This document shows positions 15,635-22,970 of a stretch of 23,157 nucleotides of DNA, in pieces. This stretch comes from an uncultured Vampirovibrio sp. GTDB taxonomy: Bacteria > Cyanobacteriota > Vampirovibrionia > Gastranaerophilales > Gastranaerophilaceae. Position 1 is the stretch's first letter. Every line of letters starts with the position of its first letter. The stretch is from the NCBI GenBank assembly GCA_910577635.1, contig CAJTNR010000023.1, forward strand, positions 1-23,157. The letters run 5' to 3'. The notes beneath the pieces were generated by a model that saw only the letters and a program-made list of their open reading frames with translations, ran no database searches and had not been told where the DNA came from. The translations under genes were made by a program, and so were the position numbers.

Positions 15635-16696
15635 TCAAAAAGAGCTCTCAATTGTTCCGCCAGCTATAACTGTATCATTATGGTACAAAACAACTGCCTG
15701 GGAAGGGGCAATTGAGCTCACTTTTTGTTTAAATTCAACTTTTAATCGGTTATTATCCAAAGGATAAACAACAACATCAAGATTAGAAGAGGTGGAGCGG
15801 ATTTTAGCGCTTGCTTCAAAAGGTTTTTTAGGATTATCAAGTGCAACCCAGTTGATATCATTAGCAAACAATCCCCTGCAGTAAGTTTCTTCTTTAGTTC
15901 CAACAATAATAGAATTATCGCTTTTATTAATTCCAATTACATATAAAGGTTCGCTATAAGCGATTTTCAGCCCTTTTCTCTGTCCTATTGTGTAGTTAAA
16001 AATCCCTTCATGATACCCTAGGATATTACCAAACCTATCTTTAATTTCTCCTTTATTTTTTTCAATATCAAAAAGTTCACTGTAATCTCCCTTATAAAAA
16101 TCCTGGCTGTCTTTTTTTTGTGCTGTAGGAATATTATTTTTAATTGCATAATGACGAATTTCTTCTTTATCAAAATTTCCTAAAGGGAAGATAATATTCT
16201 TAAGTTCTTCCTGGGTTAGTTTATACAAAAAATATGTCTGGTCTTTTTTTGGATTTTTACCTTTTTTTAGCTCGTATCGACCCGTTATTGGATTGAATTC
16301 GTTTTTTGCATAGTGTCCTGTTGCAAATTTATCAAAATCAACAATTTCTCTTGCTTTTTTAACAAACAATCCAAATTTTATAAATTTATTGCATAAAACG
16401 CAAGGATTAGGAGTTAAACCTTCGAGGTAGAGTTTTTTAAACTTTTGAAAAACGATATTATCATATTCATAAGCTAAATCAATCAAATGAAAATCGCAGT
16501 TAACAAATTTACAAATTTTTTGCGCATCATTAATTTCCTGTTCTTTATTTGTTCCATAACAAGAATTTGCAAGTGTTTTAACTTCACCATTATAAATTTT
16601 CATAATAGCGCCAATAACACTATTACCTTGATTTTTTAGCATATGAAGAGCGCAGGCAGAATCTACACCCCCTGATACTCCAACCAGAATTCTCAT
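15635..16696 (-). CDS. mnmA: tRNA-specific 2-thiouridylase MnmA
   Basis: A 353-residue PP-loop enzyme that thiolates U34 of tRNA-Lys, -Glu and -Gln. 'SGGVDS' (8-13) is the ATP pyrophosphatase loop. 'TPNPCVLCNKFIKFG' holds Cys99 and Cys102, the latter at the classic catalytic position. 'FATGHYAK' and 'NYTIGQRKGL' are typical. The second classic cysteine (in the KDSxxxCF motif of E. coli MnmA) is replaced by Tyr201 in 'KKDSQDFYKGDY'. The CxxC at 99-102 and Cys46 in 'NSCYG' may mark a different sulfur-transfer or Fe-S arrangement. The ATG at 16696 has no Shine-Dalgarno. A consensus TATAAT ends six bases before it, suggesting a leaderless mRNA. It is transcribed divergently from rpmB. Confidence 0.95.
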   Translation of the reverse strand: MRILVGVSGGVDSACALHMLKNQGNSVIGAIMKIYNGEVKTLANSCYGTNKEQEINDAQKICKFVNCDFHLIDLAYEYDNIVFQKFKKLYLEGLTPNPCVLCNKFIKFGLFVKKAREIVDFDKFATGHYAKNEFNPITGRYELKKGKNPKKDQTYFLYKLTQEELKNIIFPLGNFDKEEIRHYAIKNNIPTAQKKDSQDFYKGDYSELFDIEKNKGEIKDRFGNILGYHEGIFNYTIGQRKGLKIAYSEPLYVIGINKSDNSIIVGTKEETYCRGLFANDINWVALDNPKKPFEASAKIRSTSSNLDVVVYPLDNNRLKVEFKQKVSSIAPSQAVVLYHNDTVIAGGTIESSF

Positions 16697-16702
16697 ATGA
16701 TT

Positions 16703-16731
16703 ATTATAGTACAGTAACAATTTTTAGTAAA
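16703..16731 (-). promoter_or_regulatory. mnmA promoter, leaderless geometry
   Basis: On the - strand TTTACT (16731-16726), exactly 17 bases, then TATAAT (16708-16703), and six bases later the mnmA ATG. Transcription would start at about the first base of the start codon. The strong match and correct spacing make this the best-supported promoter in the window. Confidence 0.65.
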
Positions 16732-16746
16732 TATTTAATAATTTAC

Positions 16747-16774
16747 TTGATTTTTTTTATTTATTTAATATTAT
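16747..16774 (+). promoter_or_regulatory. Candidate rpmB promoter
   Basis: TTGATT (16747-16752), a 16-base spacer and TATTAT (16769-16774) would start transcription near 16781, 27 bases before rpmB. The region is very AT-rich, so chance matches are likely. Confidence 0.35.
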
Positions 16775-16807
16775 TAATATTAAAGACACTTACAGAAAGG
16801 GTACAAA

Positions 16808-16999
16808 ATGGCAACATATTGCGAAATCTGCGGTAAAAAATCACACAAAGCAGCTAAGATTTCGTTCTCTCATAAACAAAATGTACACAGACAACTGCCC
16901 AATCTTCAAAATGTTAAAGTTAAACTTCCTAACGGCAGTGTTGTTAAAAAGTCTGTTTGCACATCTTGCATAAGAGCAGGGAAATTCACAAAAGCTTAA
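16808..16999 (+). CDS. rpmB: 50S ribosomal protein bL28
   Basis: A 63-residue bL28 of the large ribosomal subunit, recognisable from 'CEICGKKSHKAAKISFSH', 'NVHRQLPNLQNV' and 'VCTSCIRAGK'. Two CxxC pairs (CEIC near the start and CTSC near the end) make it the zinc-ribbon form. AAAGGG lies 6 bases before the ATG. It is a single-gene unit with a hairpin terminator just downstream. It is not adjacent to rpmG or other ribosomal genes here. Confidence 0.97.
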   Translation: MATYCEICGKKSHKAAKISFSHKQNVHRQLPNLQNVKVKLPNGSVVKKSVCTSCIRAGKFTKA

Positions 17000-17027
17000 G
17001 CGGTTTGATTTTTGCAAATAAAAATTT

Positions 17028-17074
17028 AAAGACGGTTCTAGATTATTAACACAATATTCTTATACCGTCTTTTT
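17028..17074 (+). terminator. rpmB terminator with a long loop
   Basis: A perfect 9-bp stem (17028-17036 with 17064-17072) runs into ttttt at 17070-17074, but the loop is 27 bases, unusually long. The distance from the rpmB stop (about 30 bases) and the T-tract still favour termination. Confidence 0.6.
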
Positions 17075-17101
17075 AAATATCATAATAAAATTGGAGAAAT
17101 T

Positions 17102-18289
17102 TTGAGAATAGGAATTTATTTAGGAGATATCAAAAAACCAAGCTCAGTAGGAGGTTTGACTTTTGAACTTTCTTTTGTTGATGAATTACTAAAACAAAAA
17201 ACAAATCATGAATTTATATTCTACTATCTTGGTAAAAAAAATATTTTTAAAAACAAAAATAACTGTACATTCAAAAATATCAGATACTACAAAAAACCTG
17301 AAATAACTTATAATCCGCTTAATATAAAAACATCGAGAATTCCTTTTTTATCATTAAACTATATTCTAAAAAAAGACAATATTGATTTTGTATACTTTCT
17401 AACCCCCTATCTTCATCAGCACATTGAAATTCCATATTTTGCTGCAATAAGAGATGTAGCCCACAGAATTCTTCCGCATTTTCCTGAGTTTAGCACAAAC
17501 AGCATTTTTGAAAAAAAAGATAAAAAACTAAACCTTTTTTTAACAAGTGCTTCTAAAATCATAACCTGCAATCAAGTAGCTAAAGATGACATTAGAACTC
17601 TTTATAATATCATCGATGAGAATATTCAAACACAGTGTCTGCCTTATCCAAATTGGATAGAAAACATAAATTGCGATAATGAAAATATACTAAAAAAGAA
17701 TTTTCTTATAAAAAACGGATATATCCTCTATCCTGCGCAATTCTGGGCACATAAAAACCATATAAGATTGGTTTTAAGTGCACTTGTTATGAAAGAACAG
17801 AATATTAACTTAAAAGTTGTTTTTACAGGACAAGACAGAGGAAACCTTAACTACCTGAAACACCAGGTTAAAAATTACGACCTAAAAAAAGATATTATTT
17901 TTCTAAACTACGTAACCTCAGAAGAATTGGCAGTTTTGTATAAAAATGCTTATGCAATGGTTTATCCTTGTTTAGCAGGAGCTGATAGCATTAGTGCTCT
18001 TGAAGCAATGTTTTTCAATTGCCCTGTTTTAATCTCAGACCACTTAGGATACAGAAACCAGCTAAAAAAAGCTGCTTTATACTTTAATCCATTGGATGAG
18101 ATTGATATTGTTGAAAAAATAAAAATGCTTAATAATATTGCAATCAAAGACGATATTGTCTCAAAAGGAAAATTTTTAATTCAAGAATGCAATTACAAAA
18201 ACTACATTGATAAAATTCTTAATTTAATTGATAATTTTTACTTAACAAGACAATGCTGGTCTCTTGGAGGGGGCAATAAATCAAAATGA
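17102..18289 (+). CDS. GT4-type glycosyltransferase
   Basis: A 395-residue protein with the two-Rossmann (GT-B) organisation. The N-terminus 'MRIGIYLGDIKKPSSVGGL' carries the acceptor-side glycine loop. 'YILYPAQFWAHKNHIRLV' opens the donor domain, 'VVFTGQD' and 'IIFLNYVTSEELAVLYKNA' follow, and 'GADSISALEAMFFNCPVLISD' resembles the nucleotide-sugar-binding E-x7-E region. It probably transfers a sugar from a nucleotide donor onto a glycan or lipid; acceptor unknown. It has no membrane segment. It starts with TTG at 17102, preceded by GGAG at 5 bases; no upstream ATG exists in frame. Its stop codon overlaps the next gene's ATG by four bases, so the two are translationally coupled. Confidence 0.85.
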   Translation: MRIGIYLGDIKKPSSVGGLTFELSFVDELLKQKTNHEFIFYYLGKKNIFKNKNNCTFKNIRYYKKPEITYNPLNIKTSRIPFLSLNYILKKDNIDFVYFLTPYLHQHIEIPYFAAIRDVAHRILPHFPEFSTNSIFEKKDKKLNLFLTSASKIITCNQVAKDDIRTLYNIIDENIQTQCLPYPNWIENINCDNENILKKNFLIKNGYILYPAQFWAHKNHIRLVLSALVMKEQNINLKVVFTGQDRGNLNYLKHQVKNYDLKKDIIFLNYVTSEELAVLYKNAYAMVYPCLAGADSISALEAMFFNCPVLISDHLGYRNQLKKAALYFNPLDEIDIVEKIKMLNNIAIKDDIVSKGKFLIQECNYKNYIDKILNLIDNFYLTRQCWSLGGGNKSK

Positions 18290-19533
18290 TATACTTTATT
18301 ATTGCTTTATTGGTATTATTGATTCTTATTATCCTTGCTATTGTTTTAATATTGAATAAGACGACACAAAAAACAAAATCAGAAACAAAAGAATCAATTA
18401 TTAATCATCTTGATAAAATAGGGTTTTTCGCAAAAGAGAGCATATTTATCAACCGGCATTTGAGCCTTGCTTATAATAAAAATTATTCAAAACTGCTCGT
18501 AATTGAAAATTTTCATCCTGCAATGCCTAATTCAGGGACTTATGAAGAAATTGTTTCAAGTTTTATTAACTCGATTGAAAAAAACCACTTTGGCTTAAAA
18601 ATTAACTATACAAAAAAGGGAGAGAAAAACACTCTTTATATTAATCCTGTAAATAATGAAATAAAAAATTTTATTTACACTTTTTTTAAAGAAATCAATA
18701 TTAGAAAAATTCAAAACAAATTTGATAAACAAAATTTTAACCTTTTTGCAACATCCGATTGGATTTGCAGCTACATATGGGCATATAATGAAAAAAATTC
18801 ACATTTTGCATATTTAAAAACAGGCGAAAAACCTATTTTTAAAATTCTAAATCTAAGAAAAGAACACTTTACATTAGATATTAAATATAACTATCTTGAA
18901 CTACCCATAGAAGGCATAAGACAGCAGCTTTTAGTTTACAATAATAACTTTCTAAATGATTTGTATAATGCACTTTTTGAACATATATCGCAAAAAGCAG
19001 GCTGTATTTGCGAGAATATGATCTATTATGATAGTTTTAATAATATTGTCTATATTACAAACGGAATCTCCTCTTTGCAGAGTTTAATTATTGATAAAAT
19101 TGAAGAAGTGTACTACAAAGATAACAGCTTATACTTTAGTTTGTATGATGAGGGGAATATTAACTTTTTTGCTTCACAAAAACTCATTTTCGCCTTTGAA
19201 GAATTTATTATCGGTTACAATCTAAGAAAAATTGCATTAAGTTTTGATTACACAACCGATAAACTAATAAACACAACTGATTACACAAAATTTATAATTG
19301 ATATAACAAGAAATAGGATTGTTTACTGTGCTAATTTAAACAAACTTGGAAAATTTAGTTACTTAACCATTCCATTTGAAGAAATTAATGAAGTTTCAAT
19401 TGAACACTACAACAAAAAACCATTCATAAGAATCACTACAATTAATGATGAAATTATAGATGTCAGCTGTACAAAACCAGAAATTGCCCACTATATTGAA
19501 GCGCAGTTAAAAAACACTCTTTTGTTAAATTAG
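18286..19533 (+). CDS. Membrane-anchored protein of unknown function
   Basis: A 415-residue protein I do not recognise. Residues 1-25 form one strongly hydrophobic segment followed by a lysine-rich stretch (NKTTQKTKSETK), so it is anchored with its body in the cytosol. The rest is Asn-, Lys-, Phe- and Tyr-rich, predicted mixed alpha/beta, with no catalytic motif I can name. There may be two related halves, because 'YNKNYSKLLVIENF' near residue 70 and 'DYTKFIIDITRNRIVY' near residue 335 look like similar beta-strand pairs. It starts by ATGA overlap with the glycosyltransferase and has no close Shine-Dalgarno of its own, so expression depends on coupling. The pairing suggests a role in the same glycan process, which is inference only. 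Its end overlaps the converging radical SAM gene by four bases. Confidence 0.75.
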   Translation: MIYFIIALLVLLILIILAIVLILNKTTQKTKSETKESIINHLDKIGFFAKESIFINRHLSLAYNKNYSKLLVIENFHPAMPNSGTYEEIVSSFINSIEKNHFGLKINYTKKGEKNTLYINPVNNEIKNFIYTFFKEINIRKIQNKFDKQNFNLFATSDWICSYIWAYNEKNSHFAYLKTGEKPIFKILNLRKEHFTLDIKYNYLELPIEGIRQQLLVYNNNFLNDLYNALFEHISQKAGCICENMIYYDSFNNIVYITNGISSLQSLIIDKIEEVYYKDNSLYFSLYDEGNINFFASQKLIFAFEEFIIGYNLRKIALSFDYTTDKLINTTDYTKFIIDITRNRIVYCANLNKLGKFSYLTIPFEEINEVSIEHYNKKPFIRITTINDEIIDVSCTKPEIAHYIEAQLKNTLLLN

Positions 19534-20909
19534 GATTCTAAATTAAATATATAATCATCAACTTGATTAGCAAAAGGTTTAGTTTCTTTATCTTTATTTT
19601 CAAAATTTAATCCCAAATTTGTTTTAATTGAAACATCATTACAAATAAGTATAACTTGACCATTGGGATTAATTGCTTTTTCTAAATCACAAGGACTTGT
19701 TTTAGCATATTTAAGAGCACTATTTATTCTTTTGTCAAGATTATTATCCCCAGAGTCAATAAACAGCTCTTGAGCGCGGCCCAAAGGTGCAATTTTATTA
19801 TAATAATCATCACTAAACAAAAGACTTGACCAACTGTTAAGATATTTTTCCATATCCTCCCTGCTCTTAATGCCGCAGTCAACATCTTTAAGATACATCT
19901 TCTTAAGTTCTTTATAAGTATCTTTCTTAATAGTGCGAAGCGCTTTATCATCGCATCCTGATTTAGTATTTTTGTGAGGTATTGCCCTTGTTAAAACTCC
20001 AATATAAATATTAGTATTAAGAAGAGGGGTAAAAGTGTATAGGACATTAGCCATTCTTTTTGTATACATATCTTTATAGTTTTTTGCTTTTTCGAATTGA
20101 AGTTTTTTAGCTGCCTCAGCTGATTTTGCATATAATCCATGGTAGGGATTAATTGATATATTAATAATGTGGACTTTTTTATTGTTTTTTGGTTGAATTA
20201 TAAAATTGACAAATTTTTCAGCCCTTTTTTGATGCATTTCAGACTCCGGATTCCAGCCCGAAGTATCAAAACAAGGAGGAGTGCTATCGAGTTTATCAAG
20301 AATATCAAGACAATCTATATAATCATAAATTTTTCCGTTTTTATCACTCAATTCAATATTCATACAGTCAGAATCCAAAAAAGTTCCAAGTCCAAAATTA
20401 AAGGATACTTTATTATCCATTCTTTGTCTGAGTTCAATAATTCCATCAACAAGACTGTTGAAATCTTCATAAGATATTCTATCATAGGTTTTATTGGTAA
20501 TTGGATTTGCCATATAAGCACAATGGGAACAATTATTATTGCATCCGCGATTTAAAAGCAGAAAAGTTTTTCTAGTATTGAGAATAAAATTGATATCTTT
20601 CATTGATAAACCATCAAAGACCTTAATTCCTTTTTGAATCCCGTTCAACTTATCTAAATCGAGCTCATTAAGATAGAAAAGATTGGTTGAATCAGTATTA
20701 ATAACACTATTTAAATATTCTTTTGCCTGTTTATAATCATGCTCAGTTAAAGGGGGTTTTATAAAGCCCTTGAATTGCAAAAAATTAGAATACTCAAAAG
20801 GATAGTTAAGAACTTGATTATTATTTATAGTTTTTAAATTTGAATGAAAACTATTTTTATTATAAGAGCTATATTTTGTATTAAACGAAGAAAAGTTGTT
20901 TATTTTCAA
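19530..20909 (-). CDS. Radical SAM protein with an Asn/Ser-rich N-terminal tail
   Basis: A 459-residue protein carrying the radical SAM cluster motif CxxxCxxC as Cys123, Cys127 and Cys130 in 'NRGCNNNCSHCAY'; the three cysteines bind a [4Fe-4S] cluster that cleaves S-adenosylmethionine. The SAM barrel continues through 'SFNFGLGTFLDSD'. No SPASM or B12 domain is obvious. The first ~50 residues are an Asn/Ser/Tyr-rich tail ending in 'FLQFKGF', like the tail of the CheR-like protein. The substrate is unknown and no precursor peptide is seen nearby. It starts with TTG at 20909, supported by GGAG 7 bases upstream. It lies 63 bases after the AIPR gene on the same strand, and its 3' end overlaps the converging unknown gene by four bases. 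Confidence 0.8.
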   Translation of the reverse strand: MKINNFSSFNTKYSSYNKNSFHSNLKTINNNQVLNYPFEYSNFLQFKGFIKPPLTEHDYKQAKEYLNSVINTDSTNLFYLNELDLDKLNGIQKGIKVFDGLSMKDINFILNTRKTFLLLNRGCNNNCSHCAYMANPITNKTYDRISYEDFNSLVDGIIELRQRMDNKVSFNFGLGTFLDSDCMNIELSDKNGKIYDYIDCLDILDKLDSTPPCFDTSGWNPESEMHQKRAEKFVNFIIQPKNNKKVHIINISINPYHGLYAKSAEAAKKLQFEKAKNYKDMYTKRMANVLYTFTPLLNTNIYIGVLTRAIPHKNTKSGCDDKALRTIKKDTYKELKKMYLKDVDCGIKSREDMEKYLNSWSSLLFSDDYYNKIAPLGRAQELFIDSGDNNLDKRINSALKYAKTSPCDLEKAINPNGQVILICNDVSIKTNLGLNFENKDKETKPFANQVDDYIFNLES

Positions 20910-20972
20910 TTAATTGCTCCAGTTAATAACAACACTTCTTTATAAAACAAGTAACCAGAAAAAATTGTCTAA

Positions 20973-22799
20973 TTAATTTTGTAATATTTTTACAATTGAA
21001 TCTTCTCTTTTTCCCCAGCGAATATATGATTCTTTAATATTTTTTAATAGAGTTTCATCAATCTTTTGTTTTATCATTCGATTATAATCCTCCTTGTGCT
21101 CATCAACATACATCTTAAAGTATTCAGTTGTGATATCTTTCAACCATTCATAGGAAGCTTTTATTGAAGCTTCATCAAAGAATATTTTATCAAGCTCAAC
21201 TTTTGTGTTTTTGCAATTTTTAAAATAATCTCCCAAAAAACTTATTAGATAATACGGAATAGGGTTTCTGCCATCGCCTTTTTTCTTATCCATTTCGGCT
21301 TTTTGATGCAGTAAGTATATGTTTAAAACAGAATCTATTGTCATATTATCCAATAAACACAGAGAGAATGTCTTATAAATAGGATGACCATATTTTAAAA
21401 CACAACTTTTTTTAGTATATGCAGCATGTCCATCTTGTACAAAAGCTAATGTAATTTGCAATAATTTTTCTAAAGGAATTGATATTTCAGATAATTTTGT
21501 AAACCCTATATCAAATTTTTTAGCACGCTTATTGGCAATCTCTAAAATATCGATTAATTCTTTTTTAGAAGAATACTGTTGTCTGAATTTTGTTTTATCA
21601 CTCGGTTTAACTTCAATCAGAAACCCTCTTTCTCTAAAAAGACTTTGTATTCGATAAAAATAATCATCTTTTGAAGAAAATGCTTTTTCAGGAATTGAAT
21701 TTTGTTTATTTGTATATTTCATAACATTTTCATAGAATATGTCATTTTCATTAGTATCTTTTTGTAATGCTTTTACCATGACATAAGCACTTGCAAATTT
21801 AGTTAATATCTCCACATCAGTATATTTATTCAAAGCTTGGAAAATGGAATTTGTCGTCTGACACCCATTAACGATTTGCGGATTGATCAATGGAATAATA
21901 CGTTTAGTATCACGTAAATAACTAGTTTCTGAACTTTCATAAATCATGGTTATGCCATTGTTATAATACAAAAAATCCTTATTATTATCCGATTCTAATG
22001 TTTTAATAATTTCTTTATTTATTGGGCTTTCACCCAGCCATTCTCTAATGTTATTACTAAAAAGAGGATAATCTTCTTCCTGTGCTTTTTTGTACAAACG
22101 ATAGATTTCAGATATAGGAGTAATAATATAATATGCAGGTCTGACTCCAATTTTTAAATCTTCGCGAACTCTTGCAAAAGTTGCTTTATCGGGAGTTGTA
22201 AAGTCAAATTTAAAATCTTTTACATTCTTAAAAGTTTCACCATAGTATATGTTTTTAATATCTTCAATATTAAAATATTTTGCTTCCATGTAACATTTAT
22301 GCAAGTTTCTATCAAATTTATTAAATTCATCAATTAAATTCGTAAAATCCGACTTTTTGCAAGTACTTGTTGTGTAAAAATGAAAAAATATTTTATACTC
22401 AGGATCTTCTATTGCATTGTTAAATGCATTCTGAAGTTCTTCACTTCTGTTATAATTGCCTTTTATAAGAGATGCTCTGGGACGTCTTAAAAAATCGGAA
22501 AGCTTTTCAGTAAGAATAGGACTATCAACAGAATAATATTTATTTTGAATAATATATAATTCTTTACTGTCAGAAAAATGCACAAAACAATCTATAGCCT
22601 TATCATTATATTCTGTTATATTGTCAAAAATACAATCTTCTTCAATATTGTATAATTTTGAAAGAATCCAATAATTGAATGCATATTCATCTTTAGATAA
22701 ATTCTTATCATATTTCGCATAATTCTCTTGAATAAGAGTAATATCCTCTTTAATTTGTTCCATAAATATTTGAATATTATCTGTTGCTTGAACCGGCAT
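20973..22799 (-). CDS. AIPR-family protein (abortive-infection phage resistance)
   Basis: A 608-residue protein with the AIPR signature: 'NIREWLGES' (250-258), 'YYNNGITMI' (278-286) and 'NPQIVNGCQTT' (306-316). AIPR proteins have been linked to phage resistance by abortive infection, with the mechanism not settled in general. In the N-terminal ~90 residues, 'DKAIDCF' followed by 'LYIIQNKYY' gives a D70-x14-Q85-x-K87 pattern, like the (D)...(Q/E)xK core of PD-(D/E)xK nucleases, so a nuclease function is plausible. No signal peptide or membrane segment is present. The ATG at 22799 has GAGGT 7 bases upstream and a candidate extended -10 promoter. No toxin-antitoxin partner or methyltransferase lies next to it in the window. 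It stands between the tandem repeat and the radical SAM gene, in the accessory-looking end of the window. Confidence 0.8.
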   Translation of the reverse strand: MPVQATDNIQIFMEQIKEDITLIQENYAKYDKNLSKDEYAFNYWILSKLYNIEEDCIFDNITEYNDKAIDCFVHFSDSKELYIIQNKYYSVDSPILTEKLSDFLRRPRASLIKGNYNRSEELQNAFNNAIEDPEYKIFFHFYTTSTCKKSDFTNLIDEFNKFDRNLHKCYMEAKYFNIEDIKNIYYGETFKNVKDFKFDFTTPDKATFARVREDLKIGVRPAYYIITPISEIYRLYKKAQEEDYPLFSNNIREWLGESPINKEIIKTLESDNNKDFLYYNNGITMIYESSETSYLRDTKRIIPLINPQIVNGCQTTNSIFQALNKYTDVEILTKFASAYVMVKALQKDTNENDIFYENVMKYTNKQNSIPEKAFSSKDDYFYRIQSLFRERGFLIEVKPSDKTKFRQQYSSKKELIDILEIANKRAKKFDIGFTKLSEISIPLEKLLQITLAFVQDGHAAYTKKSCVLKYGHPIYKTFSLCLLDNMTIDSVLNIYLLHQKAEMDKKKGDGRNPIPYYLISFLGDYFKNCKNTKVELDKIFFDEASIKASYEWLKDITTEYFKMYVDEHKEDYNRMIKQKIDETLLKNIKESYIRWGKREDSIVKILQN

Positions 22800-22831
22800 T
22801 TTTGCTACCTCTTAATTTCATTAGTAATTGC

Positions 22832-22840
22832 TTTATACCA
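22832..22840 (-). promoter_or_regulatory. Candidate extended -10 promoter of the AIPR gene
   Basis: TGG followed by TATAAA on the - strand (22840-22832) forms an extended -10; the -35 position is poor. It would give a leader of about 25 bases with GAGGT ahead of the start codon. Confidence 0.4.
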
Positions 22841-22970
22841 TAAACATTGTAACATTGCACTAAGAAAAATAAAGTTTTTAAAATTGTTGATTTTTCTCTT
22901 TAATTAAAAATGCAGCTTTATTGATATTTAACCAGGAATGAATAATTAAAATATCTTTGAAACTATATTT

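Noticed and set aside
16080..16130. Frameshift or sequencing error in mnmA explaining the missing cysteine
   Set aside because: The frame is intact on both sides and KKDSQDFYKGDYSEL aligns without a gap to the expected motif position, so a real substitution is more likely.
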